Of a stretch of DNA of 64,000 bases, positions 21,924-31,241 are shown piece by piece. This DNA is from Winogradskyella psychrotolerans RS-3 (lineage in GTDB: Bacteria; Bacteroidota; Bacteroidia; Flavobacteriales; Flavobacteriaceae): the NCBI RefSeq assembly GCF_000427335.1, contig NZ_ATMR01000180.1:70-64069 (forward strand), read 5' to 3'. Made by a program: the position numbers and the translations under genes. The notes under the pieces are model-generated. The model had not been told where the DNA came from, did not search any database, and saw only the letters and a program-made list of their open reading frames with translations. Each line of letters begins with the position of its first letter. Position 1 is the first letter of the stretch.

Positions 21924-22694
21924 ATCAACTTTTATATTTTCGAGTTCTATTTTAGATAGTAATGTTAGCTCATTCGCTTCAAAAGCTTTTGCTAGATTTC
22001 CTATTGGAATTGTAGTGTTTTCTGGTTTATAATTATTGTAATCCACAAATCGCAATCCAGTGACATAACGTTCATTATAAGCTTCTCTAAATCGCATACC
22101 AATACCACTAACTTCAGCATAGGAATACGCTAAGTAATCAACTTTAAAAGTTTCTTTATTAACCCAATACACAAAAACATCTTCATAGTCTTCACCACCA
22201 CCGTCTTCATTAAAAGTTACTTTTATTTTATGGTAATCCTTGCCTTTAATTTGCTCACTTTCTAAAAGTGATTTATTAACAGCGGTATCATTTAAACCAT
22301 AAGGCAATACAGAAAAATAGTGCACAGAATTTACCGATGCAGAATATACATTAGCAATGGAATCTTCAAGTTTTACAAAAGCGTCGTTATGATAGCGTTC
22401 AAATCCTACGTTGCTCAACATATCAAAAGTAGAATCGTTATCTTTTACTAGAACACGCACTAAAAGAAACTCATGATTCTTACGTAGCGCTTGGTAATAG
22501 GTGTCTCTAAATTCAAACTTTAAACTCGATTGCTTAAAACGTTCACCACCAGAAACTGCAATAGATTTGGTAATTATATCCTCTGCTGTTAGTGTTTTTT
22601 GATTAGATTCATTATCTGTTTTAATGGAGTTTGAATTTTCATTTTTACAGCTCGATAATAAAACGACAAGTAAGACAACAATATATTTTTTCAT
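21909..22694 (-). CDS. Lipoprotein, DUF6503-like
   Basis: The 261-residue protein begins with MKKYIVVLLVVLLSSC, a lipoprotein signal. The frame is open upstream to 22760, but the ATG at 22694 fits the signal peptide. The mature part has AEDIITKSIAVSGGERFKQS, DTYYQALRKN, then a run of beta-rich segments (VFVYWVNKETFKVDYLAYSY). The pattern resembles DUF6503 proteins of Flavobacteriia, which I assign from memory and with moderate certainty. The fold may be a lipid-binding beta barrel like LolA, but this is a guess. It converges on the phosphatase gene and diverges from smpB. Confidence 0.65.
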   Translation of the reverse strand: MKKYIVVLLVVLLSSCKNENSNSIKTDNESNQKTLTAEDIITKSIAVSGGERFKQSSLKFEFRDTYYQALRKNHEFLLVRVLVKDNDSTFDMLSNVGFERYHNDAFVKLEDSIANVYSASVNSVHYFSVLPYGLNDTAVNKSLLESEQIKGKDYHKIKVTFNEDGGGEDYEDVFVYWVNKETFKVDYLAYSYAEVSGIGMRFREAYNERYVTGLRFVDYNNYKPENTTIPIGNLAKAFEANELTLLSKIELENIKVDLVNN

Positions 22695-22818
22695 TAAGAA
22701 TTCTTTTATAACTATTAATGTCGCAAAACTAGAGATAAGATTACAATTAAAACAACGCATTAACGTAATATTAGAAACTTTGTTACTTCAAAACTTTTTA
22801 ACTTATCACTTTAAAAAC

Positions 22819-22826
22819 TATCTTTG
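22819..22826 (+). promoter_or_regulatory. -7-like box TATCTTTG just before smpB
   Basis: TATCTTTG matches TAnnTTTG and ends six bases before the smpB ATG at 22833. No TTG is found 17-24 bases upstream. If functional, the transcript would begin at or next to the start codon. Confidence 0.35.
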
Positions 22827-22832
22827 ACACCC

Positions 22833-23291
22833 ATGCAAAAAAAGATCAACATATTAAATAAGAAAGCAAAATTTCAGTACGAGATATCAGATAAATATAC
22901 GGCTGGAATTGTACTTACCGGAACTGAGATTAAATCCATAAGATCTAGTAAAGCATCTATTGCTGAAAGTTTTTGTGAATTTAATGACAGAGGCGAATTG
23001 TTTGTTATTAATATGACGGTTGAAGAATATAAATACGGCACGTATTACAACCACAGACCAAAAGCCGAACGTAAACTTTTACTCAATAAAAAAGAGCTTA
23101 AAAAACTTAAGAAAGAAATGGATGTAAAAGGTAATGCTATTATTCCTTTAAAATTGTTTCTTAACGACAGAGGTTTAGCTAAGCTTATCATTGGATTAGG
23201 AAAAGGTAAAAAACTCTACGACAAACGCGAGACCATTAAAGATCGTGACAACAAGCGAAACTTAGATCGCATCAAAAAAGATTTCCGATAG
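22833..23291 (+). CDS. smpB: SsrA-binding protein SmpB
   Basis: SmpB binds tmRNA and brings it to stalled ribosomes for trans-translation. The 152-residue protein has the OB-fold core with GTEIKSIRSSKASI, the NHRPKAERKLLLNKKEL segment and the basic tail ending KRNLDRIKKDFR. All are typical. The ATG at 22833 is used rather than an in-frame TTG at 22824 that lies inside a promoter-like box. It is followed after 12 bases by the SH3-domain gene. The ssrA RNA gene itself is not in the window. Confidence 0.95.
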   Translation: MQKKINILNKKAKFQYEISDKYTAGIVLTGTEIKSIRSSKASIAESFCEFNDRGELFVINMTVEEYKYGTYYNHRPKAERKLLLNKKELKKLKKEMDVKGNAIIPLKLFLNDRGLAKLIIGLGKGKKLYDKRETIKDRDNKRNLDRIKKDFR

Positions 23292-23303
23292 TACTTATTA
23301 GAA

Positions 23304-24140
23304 ATGAACAAGTTTATAATTTTATTTGTTTTAACATTAAACTTCAGCTTCGCTCAAGACAGCAACCACTTAGAAATTAATCAAGAGTTTAAAATAGACC
23401 AGATTGTATATTTATTTGGCGATAATGTAAAATTAAGAAACTCTCCTTCTGTTGACTCTGATGTTGTTAAATTATTAACCATAGGAGAACCTCTAAGAAT
23501 TATAGAAAAGAGTTCCGAATCTTTTGTATATAACGGTATAAACTCTCCATGGTATAAAGTAGAACACAATAACCAACAAGGTTATGTTGTAGGTGGTCTA
23601 ATTTCAATAGTAGAAAAGAAAGCTAATAATGTTAGATTTCTATTTGCTACAGAAATGGTTGAAGAGAACTTGTATATTATTACAAGGGTACTTATTAACT
23701 CTAAGACTGAATATTTTGAAAATAAATCAGAATTTCTTGGAAGCAATTACGGTTTTAAGATAAACCTCTATAATAATCGAGGCGTTAAAAGCATTGATAA
23801 TATTCTATTTATTAATTACCTCCCAGAATCTTGTGGAGCAAATTCTGGCGGATACTACCTCTTTCTAGACAGTAACAACCTATACAAAGTCATTGACGTT
23901 TTTTCTAGTGCAGATATTGGTTTTTGGGAATCAGAGAATTTAATTTTTCCTAATGATTCCAAAGGAGAAAAAGACAAAATAATTTATTTTCAGGAACATG
24001 GACAATATTCAGAAATGGATGATCTCGAAAATGAACCTACTTGGGAGAAGACAAGCACTACTAAAGTGAATTTAAAATGGGTTAACAACGCGCTTCAACC
24101 CAATCCAAAAACCATTACCAAAAATCTCAACAAAGAATAG
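23304..24140 (+). CDS. Exported SH3b-domain protein
   Basis: The 278-residue protein has a Sec signal peptide (FIILFVLTLNFSFAQ) and a bacterial SH3 domain at about residues 28-100 (VKLRNSPSVDSDVVKLL, NSPWYKVEHNNQQGYV). The rest is not recognised; it includes YLPESCGANSGGYYLFLDSN. SH3b domains often bind peptidoglycan or other cell-wall peptides, so a periplasmic role is likely, but no catalytic residues are visible. It starts 12 bases after smpB, which suggests co-transcription without implying shared function. Confidence 0.7.
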   Translation: MNKFIILFVLTLNFSFAQDSNHLEINQEFKIDQIVYLFGDNVKLRNSPSVDSDVVKLLTIGEPLRIIEKSSESFVYNGINSPWYKVEHNNQQGYVVGGLISIVEKKANNVRFLFATEMVEENLYIITRVLINSKTEYFENKSEFLGSNYGFKINLYNNRGVKSIDNILFINYLPESCGANSGGYYLFLDSNNLYKVIDVFSSADIGFWESENLIFPNDSKGEKDKIIYFQEHGQYSEMDDLENEPTWEKTSTTKVNLKWVNNALQPNPKTITKNLNKE

Positions 24141-24383
24141 TCCTCAACGACACTTTGAGTCTATATAATATAGGTTTTTTGTAATTTTATTTAGTCAAAA
24201 CGATAATTTTAAGATTCCTATAACTTTTACCATTCTATTTTTAGTCTAAGTTTGGTGCAACCTTTTGCAATTTATTTGCGTCTGTTATAAATATGTACCA
24301 CAAGAATTTTTCAACTTTAGGCACAAAATTTGTGAATAGAAGTAAAAATTCGAAATAAACTTTATTTTCATCAATCACTCCCT

Positions 24384-26849
24384 ATGACTAAAAAACTACT
24401 CAGCGCCTTCTTAATTTGTATAAGTACATTAGTGTCCGCACAAATCACCGGTAATATTACAGACAATAACAATGAAGTACTTCCTTTTGTAAACATTTTA
24501 ATAGAGAACACTTATAAAGGTACCACGAGTAATGATGATGGTTATTATGAGCTTAATATTTCAACACCAAAAACCTACACTATTGTTTACAGTTATCTCG
24601 GCTATAAAACGGTAAAAAAGACCATTACGATAGAAAAATTTCCATTTGAATTAGATATCACTTTAGCAGAAGAATCTGTATCGCTTAATGAAGTTGTTAT
24701 CGATTCTGAAAACGATCCTGCAAATGCCATAATGCGCCAAGCCATTGCCCAACGACAAGCCAATCTCGAAAAAATAAATTCATTTAAAGCCGATTTCTAC
24801 TCTAGAGGCTTAATTAAAATTAAGGATGCTCCTGAAAAAATAATGGGTCAAGAAGTTGGTGATTTAGGCGGTGGCTTAGATTCTACACGAAGTGGAATCA
24901 TCTATTTATCTGAAACGATTTCTAAAATTCAGTTTCTAAATCCTGATAAGCTTAAAGAAAAAATTACAGCATCCAAAATCAGTGGAGATAGCAATGGTTT
25001 TAGTTTTAATAGTGCTTTAGATGTTGATTTTAATTTCTATAATAATACCATTAGTTTTGGTAACGAAATTATTTCGCCAATCGCTAATAATGCTTTTGGT
25101 TATTATCGTTATAAGCTTGAAGGTGTTTTTTACGACGACAGAGGAAATCTTATTAATAAAGTAAAAGTCACGCCAAAACGTGAAAACGATCCTGTGTTCT
25201 CTGGGGTCATTTATATAGTAGAAGACCAATGGGATATATTCGCTATAGAATTAGATGTTACAGGTGTTCAAGCGCGTATTCCAATGGTTGATGTGATCTC
25301 TCTACAACAGAGTTATTCGTATTCCGAATCTGATGATATTTGGGCTCAAATTTCACAAAGTATCGATTTTAAATATGCTTTATTCGGAATTAAAGGTGAA
25401 GGGCGTTTTACTGCTGTTTACAGCAATTACGAATTCAATACAGGATTAACCCGAAAAGATTTCAGTCGAGAAATTGTGGCCTACGAAAAAGAAGCCAATA
25501 AAAAAGATTCTATATTTTGGAATGCTATAAGACCTGTGCCTCTAACATCAGAAGAACGTACAGATTACCTAAGAAAAGATAGTATTCAAGTTTTACGAGA
25601 GTCTAAGCCGTACTTAGATTCTATTGATGGTGTTAACAACAAATTTAAACTAAGTAAGGTCTTAGGTTACACCTATCAAAATTCTCATAAGGATTATCGT
25701 TTAGGTTATAGCATTCCGATTTTAGGAGTGCAATTCAACACCGTTCAGGGCTATACCGCAAAAGCAAATGTATTTTACACTAAGAATTATGACGATTTCA
25801 ACCGCTTCTTTAGAGCAAGTGGAGATATTCAATATGGCTTTTCTGATGAACGCTTACGTGCCACAGGTTCATTAACCTATAAATTTAATAGCATTAGTAA
25901 TTCATTCTTAAGTTTATCTGGTGGTGTTTCTGCGGAACAGTTTAATCCTTCTAATCCTATTTCTCCATTAATCAATTCTGTAAGTACGTTGTTTTTTGAA
26001 GATAATTACATCAAATTATATGATAAAAGTTATGCCGCTTTAAACTATTCAGAAGAGCTTTTTAACGGCTTCAGATTGTATGCTGGTTTGAGTTTTGAAA
26101 GACGAAAAGCCCTTTTCAACACTACCAATCAAACCTTTTTTAATGAAGAAAATGATGTTTATACTAGCAATAATCCTTTAAATGAAACAGCCTTTGGAAT
26201 TGCTCCTTTTGAAACACACCATATTATAAAAGGGAATATTGATGCACGTATTAATTTCGGACAAGAATATTTAAGTTATCCTGATGCTAAATATAATGTA
26301 GGTAACGACGATTATCCAACCTTATATTTAGGCTATGAAAAAGGCTTTGGTGCCACAAATAGCGATTATAATTTTGACCAAATTAAAGCAAGTTTAAGAC
26401 AGTCGTTTAACATTAAGGACAAAGGCCGATTGAAGTATAACCTAAAAGCCGGCACCTTTTTTAATGCCGATGATATTGCTTTTATGGACTACCAACATTT
26501 TAATGGTAACCAAACCCATACTAGCTTTGATGGCAATTACACTAATGTCTTTAACAACTTAGACTATTATTCTGCCAGTACAAATGACGCTTATTTTGAA
26601 GGCCATGTAGAACACGATTTCAACGGATTTTTATTAGGAAAAATGCCATTATTAAACAAGTTGAATTTTAATTTAGTTGTAGGAGCACATTTACTAGCTA
26701 CCCCAGACTTTAAACCTTACCAAGAATATTCCGTTGGTTTAGATAATATTGGCTGGGGAAAATGGAGATTATTACGTGTTGATTATCTTCGTTCGTACCA
26801 AAGCGGATTTCAAAGCGACGCTATTGTTTTTGGTTTAAAATTCTTTTAA
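24384..26849 (+). CDS. DUF5686 and carboxypeptidase-regulatory-like domain outer membrane protein
   Basis: The 821-residue protein has a signal peptide ending VSAQ, then an 80-residue CarbopepD_reg-2 domain (ITGNITDNNNEVLPFVNI, GTTSNDDGYYEL). The large remaining part has the character of a DUF5686 outer-membrane beta barrel: alternating beta strands, many aromatic residues, and a final strand ending DAIVFGLKFF with the C-terminal Phe typical of barrels. Proteins of this kind are common in Flavobacteriia and resemble TonB-dependent receptors in their N-terminal domain but lack a plug. Cargo or substrate is unknown. It is followed nine bases later by an exported NTF2-like protein. Confidence 0.8.
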   Translation: MTKKLLSAFLICISTLVSAQITGNITDNNNEVLPFVNILIENTYKGTTSNDDGYYELNISTPKTYTIVYSYLGYKTVKKTITIEKFPFELDITLAEESVSLNEVVIDSENDPANAIMRQAIAQRQANLEKINSFKADFYSRGLIKIKDAPEKIMGQEVGDLGGGLDSTRSGIIYLSETISKIQFLNPDKLKEKITASKISGDSNGFSFNSALDVDFNFYNNTISFGNEIISPIANNAFGYYRYKLEGVFYDDRGNLINKVKVTPKRENDPVFSGVIYIVEDQWDIFAIELDVTGVQARIPMVDVISLQQSYSYSESDDIWAQISQSIDFKYALFGIKGEGRFTAVYSNYEFNTGLTRKDFSREIVAYEKEANKKDSIFWNAIRPVPLTSEERTDYLRKDSIQVLRESKPYLDSIDGVNNKFKLSKVLGYTYQNSHKDYRLGYSIPILGVQFNTVQGYTAKANVFYTKNYDDFNRFFRASGDIQYGFSDERLRATGSLTYKFNSISNSFLSLSGGVSAEQFNPSNPISPLINSVSTLFFEDNYIKLYDKSYAALNYSEELFNGFRLYAGLSFERRKALFNTTNQTFFNEENDVYTSNNPLNETAFGIAPFETHHIIKGNIDARINFGQEYLSYPDAKYNVGNDDYPTLYLGYEKGFGATNSDYNFDQIKASLRQSFNIKDKGRLKYNLKAGTFFNADDIAFMDYQHFNGNQTHTSFDGNYTNVFNNLDYYSASTNDAYFEGHVEHDFNGFLLGKMPLLNKLNFNLVVGAHLLATPDFKPYQEYSVGLDNIGWGKWRLLRVDYLRSYQSGFQSDAIVFGLKFF

Positions 26850-26858
26850 CTTTATCAT

Positions 26859-27386
26859 ATGAAAAACATTCTTTTACTCATCGCATTTTTAATTTTTACT
26901 GGTATCTCAGCCCAAGAAAAAAAAGATTATTCAAAAAATGTCGCTTCTATAGATAGTACAGTCGCTACTTTATACGCTGTAATTTCCGGAGATAAAGGAG
27001 AAGCTCGGAATTGGGATTTATTTAAACACCTATTTTATAAAGATGCAAAACTGATTGCAACCGGTAAGAATGAAAAAAAGCAAACCACCTTGCGCTATAT
27101 GTCGTCTGAAGATTACATTAAGTTCTCTGAAAAATGGTTAATGGATAATGGTTTTCATGAGTTAGAAATAAAAAGAGAAACCCAAACCTTCGGAAATATT
27201 GCACATGTGTTTAGTACCTATGAAGCTTTTAATAGTAAAAACGACGACACGCCTTTAATGCGAGGCATTAACAGTATACAGTTATTTAACGATGGAAAAC
27301 GATGGTGGATTGTTAACCTATATTGGAATCAAGAATCTAAGGAAATTCCGATTCCAGAAGACCATTTACCAAAAAGTTCAAACTAA
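26859..27386 (+). CDS. Exported NTF2/SnoaL-like protein
   Basis: The 175-residue protein has a signal peptide (LLLIAFLIFTGISAQ) and an alpha+beta body with VATLYAVISGDKGEARNW, FKHLFYKDAKL and the end strand KRWWIVNLYWNQE. This pattern resembles the SnoaL/NTF2 superfamily, which includes small cone-shaped proteins with enzymatic or binding roles. No catalytic residues can be assigned. It begins nine bases after the DUF5686 gene and is likely in one operon with it. Confidence 0.65.
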   Translation: MKNILLLIAFLIFTGISAQEKKDYSKNVASIDSTVATLYAVISGDKGEARNWDLFKHLFYKDAKLIATGKNEKKQTTLRYMSSEDYIKFSEKWLMDNGFHELEIKRETQTFGNIAHVFSTYEAFNSKNDDTPLMRGINSIQLFNDGKRWWIVNLYWNQESKEIPIPEDHLPKSSN

Positions 27387-27490
27387 TCGCTTCCGTTTTA
27401 GTTTAGAGAAAAGTGCTCAGTAAACTCTTGTAAGAACAATAATTAACAAATCTTTTAAAGTTTTAATTTTCTAAACCTCATATTTACCCA

Positions 27491-27874
27491 GTGAAAATCC
27501 CAAACCACATAAAACAATTGACGTCTATCCTGTCCATCATAGGTTTGGCTGTGTTATTGGTGTTTTCACCTTGTAAAGTCCGAAATTCTATTCAAGATAT
27601 TGTTGAAACTCCCAAAACGGAAGTTTCAAACAAAAGTATATCCTCCTTAAAAAGTAGTGTTTGTGATATTTCTACAGATGCGGAATTGGGCATTTCAAAG
27701 TCTAATCATAGCCTTCAACTATCGCAAGCAGTATTGGTAAAACTTCCGCAATTCAATGGTAATACTGCTTCACTTTCTGATAGACCCGTAACTCAATATT
27801 ACAACGCTAGAGCCGATATTCCGCCTTTAGCTCCTTACTATATTCTCTTCAAAAACAATAAAGCGTATCTATAA
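27491..27874 (+). CDS. Small protein of unknown function before doxDA
   Basis: This 127-residue frame starts with GTG. It has one N-terminal hydrophobic segment (ILSIIGLAVLLVFSPC) that looks like a signal anchor or lipoprotein signal, with Cys near residue 28. The rest is low in recognisable motifs and ends PPLAPYYILFKNNKAYL. I cannot assign a family. The position, 73 bases before the DoxD/DoxA gene and in the same direction, suggests it may be expressed with it. The gene is probably real because similar small frames often precede transporter-like genes, but it is weakly supported. Confidence 0.5.
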   Translation: MKIPNHIKQLTSILSIIGLAVLLVFSPCKVRNSIQDIVETPKTEVSNKSISSLKSSVCDISTDAELGISKSNHSLQLSQAVLVKLPQFNGNTASLSDRPVTQYYNARADIPPLAPYYILFKNNKAYL

Positions 27875-27947
27875 TTAATTTTCTTCAAACTGAAGTCTAG
27901 CAACCTCTGCTAGCAGAAAATTATTATTTACATTATAGATATACAAC

Positions 27948-28960
27948 ATGAATTTACATATTAAAAACGATTCGGGTTTCTTAGCCCTTGCAGTCAGAAT
28001 GGTCATTGGTTGGACTTATTTTTCTGCATTTTTTAGAAGAACACTATTAGCAAACAAATTAGATCCAGAATTACCTGGTTATATCGGTGAAAAGTTTAAC
28101 CACTTTCTGCCAAACGCCTTAGGCATAAAACCTATTATTCAATATTTAGTAGAAAACCCTGATATATTATATTACAATATGGTCGCTTTTACCATTATTG
28201 AAGGTATTGTAGGTTTATTCATTATTTTCGGATTATTCACTAGACTTATGAGTATCGGTGTGTTTGGTTTGGCAATGGGCATTCTATTAGGTTCCGGATG
28301 GATAGGAACCACGTGCTTAGACGAATGGCAAATTGGAGTCCTTGGTATTGCAACGGGTTTCCTTTTGTTTTTAACAGGAAGTGGTCGTGTTTCATTGGAT
28401 AATTATTTAATGAATAGAAATGTAGCTTTTACAAAAAGAAATGGTTTGCATGGTTAGGCTCGGGATTAATTCCTATTAAAGACAGCATTTTTGCTAAGGT
28501 TGTTATTGTGGGTTCATTCTTCATTTTTGGGTTAACCTTATATACCAATCAAGTATTTCATGGTGGACTTTGGGGAACCTTACACAACAAATCTGTAAAA
28601 CCTAAACTTGAAATTACAGAAGGCAAATTGAATGAAAACGGTCTCTCTTTTGATGTTTTTAGAGTTGAAGGTGTTGATGTTTATGGTGCTTGGATTATTG
28701 GCATAGAACTTAAAGATGCCCAAAACAATGTGGTCATGAATTATACTCAAGATCAATTGGCTAAACTACCAGAACATGCTATTGAAAATTATTATATCGC
28801 AAAAGTAAAACCTGGTAAACATAGCTTAATCGCTCCGTTGGGCGCCAAAGCCAAAATGAAATTCAATTCTTCCGATATTCTGAAGTTACCAAGTGGAACG
28901 TACACTTTAAAAATGACAGATATTAGTGGTGCAAGTTGGGAGCATCAAATAAACAAATAG
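27948..28960 (+). CDS. DoxD/DoxA fusion (thiosulfate:quinone oxidoreductase-like), one frameshift
   Basis: The first part (27948-28457) is a DoxX/DoxD membrane protein with about four helices (VRMVIGWTYFSAFF, GIVGLFIIFGLFTRLMSIG, GVLGIATGFLLFLTG). The second part (to 28960) is a DoxA-like domain (NQVFHGGLWGTLHNKSVKP, KLPSGTYTLKMTDISG). The archaeal enzyme built from these two subunits oxidises thiosulfate and reduces quinone. The frame breaks in the A-rich run at 28433-28441; one more A gives TKRKWFAWLGSGLIP and a single 337-residue protein, the usual bacterial fused form. Whether this species oxidises thiosulfate is not shown; DoxD-like proteins also exist without that activity. Confidence 0.75.
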
Positions 28961-28965
28961 GATTA

Positions 28966-29023
28966 AAAAAACAAACTCCAAAAATTGTAGCGTCTTTGCT
29001 ATATCTATTTGGAGTTTGTTTTT
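28966..29023 (+). terminator. Terminator of doxDA
   Basis: AAACAAACTCCAAA-type sequence up to 28983 pairs with TTTGGAGTTTGTTT from 29008, giving a stem of about 15 bp with A and T runs on its flanks. It starts within ten bases of the stop codon. Confidence 0.85.
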
Positions 29024-29162
29024 CTATTTAGGATACCTTATTCCAAATTTAAGAACGTAAAAGATATTCCCATTGAAAACATCAAACTATTCCTAATAAG
29101 CATTAAAAGTTTAATTTATACTTCTTACTTTTATCAAAACGCTTATAAAATTATATTCTCAC

Positions 29163-31004
29163 ATGGTATTTTCACTAAAATCAAACACACTATTTGCTTT
29201 CGCATTGGCATTTTCAATTTTGAGTTGTGCGCAAACCACCACAGAAAAAGCAACACCTGTTTTTAAAGATGGAGAAGCTCAAATTGTTGAAGCTTTTAGT
29301 GATTCAGACCAATGGATTCGCCACGATTTATGGGTGGAAACAGAATTTGACACAGATGGAGATGGGCAACCAGACCGCATGCATGTTGCAGTTACACGTC
29401 CGAAACAAACAGAAACCGAAAATCTAAAACTACCAATAATCTATGTTACAAGTCCTTATTTTGCGGGAGTTGCTGCTGATTTACCTGGAGTTATGTGGGA
29501 TGTTAATATCGAATTAGGTGAATCGGCAAAAGAACGCGTTCATCCCGAAGTCACACGCAGAGGGCAACGACCAATCATCTCTAATTCTCACTTAAGAAAA
29601 TGGGTTCCAAGAGGCTATATAGTCGTCCATTCTTCTTCACCTGGAACTGGTTTATCAGATGGAGCACCAACTATTGGTGGGCAAAATGAATCTTTAGCTC
29701 CAAAAGCAGTAATCGATTGGTTATGTGGCAGAGCAAAAGGCTACACCGAACGTGAAGGAACCGAAGAAGTAGAAGCCTATTGGTCCACAGGAAAAGTAGG
29801 AATGACTGGAACGTCATATAATGGCACTTTACCTTTAGCTGCGGCAACAACTGGTGTTGAAGGCTTAGAAGCTATTATTCCTATTGCGCCAAACACGTCG
29901 TATTATCATTATTACCGCTCTAATGGCTTAGTACGCTCACCTGGAGGATATTTGGGAGAAGATATTGATGTCCTTTATGATTTTGTGCATAGTGGCAAAG
30001 AAGAAAATCGACCATATAATAATAAAACCATTAGAGATACCGAAATGAAAAACGGTATGGATAGAGAAACTGGCGATTATAACGAATTTTGGGAAGGAAG
30101 AGATTACCTTAATCAAATGGATAACATGAAAGCTGCGTTACTTATGTCTCATGGTTTTAACGATTGGAATGTAATGCCAGAGCATAGTTACCGCATCTAT
30201 AAAGCTGCAAAAGAAAAAGGCTTACCCACTCAGATTTACTATCACCAAAACGGACATGGTGGACCACCACCAACGGCGATGATGAACCGTTGGTTTACAA
30301 AATACCTTCATGGAATTGATAATGGTGTTGAAAAGGAGGAAAACAAATCTTATATCGTAAGAGAAAATGATGATCCGCAAATGCCTACGGCATATAAAGA
30401 TTATCCAAATCCTGAAGCTTCACCTGTAACTTTAAATTTAAAAGTAGTTGGAGTATTACCTGGAAATTTAACACATAATCCTGGTACTATTGGATTTGAA
30501 TCTTTAACTGATGATGTTACAATTTCTGGCAGTGAACTTGCAAAAGAAGCTTTTTCAATAAACAGACTATTATATGTCACACCCGTTTTAAAAGAAGGTC
30601 TTCATATTTCCGGTTTAGCCAAAGTGAGTATTACGTTATCTAGTAATCAACCTGCTGTAAATCTTTCGGTTTGGTTAGTGTCATTGCCTTGGGAAGAAGG
30701 AAAAGACATCAAGATTACGGACAATTTAATTACAAGAGGTTGGGCAGATCCTAAAAATCACAAATCCTTAACAAAAGAAGAAGATTTAAAACCTGGACAA
30801 TTTTATACCGTAAATTTTGATTTACAACCAGATGATCAAATCATTAAAGCAGGACAACAAATTGGTTTTATGATATTTTCGAGCGACAAAGAATTTACGT
30901 TACATCCCAAAGCAGGAACTGAGTTGACTATTAAATTAGACAAAACATCATTAACATTGCCTATTGTAGGAGGCTTAGAGTCTTTTAAGAACGCGACTAA
31001 TTAG
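29163..31004 (+). CDS. CocE/NonD-family X-Pro dipeptidyl-peptidase-like lipoprotein
   Basis: The 613-residue protein belongs to the CocE/NonD/PepX alpha/beta-hydrolase group, which cleaves X-Pro dipeptides or esters. It has a lipoprotein signal (FAFALAFSILSC), the nucleophile Ser in VGMTGTSYNGTLP, the acid Asp in HGFNDWNVMPEHS, the His in NGHGGPPPTAM, and a C-terminal jelly-roll (galactose-binding-like) domain from about residue 420 with LHISGLAKVSITLSS. A membrane-anchored enzyme at the cell surface or periplasm could feed on proline-rich peptides. It is preceded by the doxDA terminator and is probably transcribed alone. Confidence 0.85.
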   Translation: MVFSLKSNTLFAFALAFSILSCAQTTTEKATPVFKDGEAQIVEAFSDSDQWIRHDLWVETEFDTDGDGQPDRMHVAVTRPKQTETENLKLPIIYVTSPYFAGVAADLPGVMWDVNIELGESAKERVHPEVTRRGQRPIISNSHLRKWVPRGYIVVHSSSPGTGLSDGAPTIGGQNESLAPKAVIDWLCGRAKGYTEREGTEEVEAYWSTGKVGMTGTSYNGTLPLAAATTGVEGLEAIIPIAPNTSYYHYYRSNGLVRSPGGYLGEDIDVLYDFVHSGKEENRPYNNKTIRDTEMKNGMDRETGDYNEFWEGRDYLNQMDNMKAALLMSHGFNDWNVMPEHSYRIYKAAKEKGLPTQIYYHQNGHGGPPPTAMMNRWFTKYLHGIDNGVEKEENKSYIVRENDDPQMPTAYKDYPNPEASPVTLNLKVVGVLPGNLTHNPGTIGFESLTDDVTISGSELAKEAFSINRLLYVTPVLKEGLHISGLAKVSITLSSNQPAVNLSVWLVSLPWEEGKDIKITDNLITRGWADPKNHKSLTKEEDLKPGQFYTVNFDLQPDDQIIKAGQQIGFMIFSSDKEFTLHPKAGTELTIKLDKTSLTLPIVGGLESFKNATN

Positions 31005-31120
31005 TAACCTTATATTTAGAGTTTCTAGGTTTATAATTTATCTATTTAATTAGGTTTTCACTATTGAAATCTGCAAAGAAATAGTTCAGTAAATAAAATT
31101 ATGACTCTATAAAGTCTAGA

Positions 31121-31230
31121 CTCTTTGCTCTTTGCTCTTTGCTCTTTGCTCTTTGCTCTTTGCTCTTTGCTCTTTGCTCTTTGCTCTTTGCTCTTTGCTC
31201 TTTGCTCTTTGCTCTTTGCTCTTTGCTCTT
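31121..31230. repeat. Heptamer tandem array (CTCTTTG, about 15.7 copies)
   Basis: The 7-base unit CTCTTTG is repeated without any mismatch from 31121 to 31225 (15 copies), with a final CTCTT to 31230. It lies in the gap between two convergent genes and ends 11 bases before the pcm stop codon. Exact copies of this length suggest recent growth by replication slippage and likely copy-number variation between isolates. Confidence 0.97.
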
Positions 31231-31241
31231 AAAATAAAAAA

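Noticed and set aside
29009..29266. Short plus-strand frame before the CocE lipoprotein gene
   Set aside because: It starts within a terminator and overlaps the real signal peptide in another frame; the residues have no protein-like pattern.
31121..31230. CRISPR array
   Set aside because: The unit is seven bases, without spacers, and there are no cas genes in the window.
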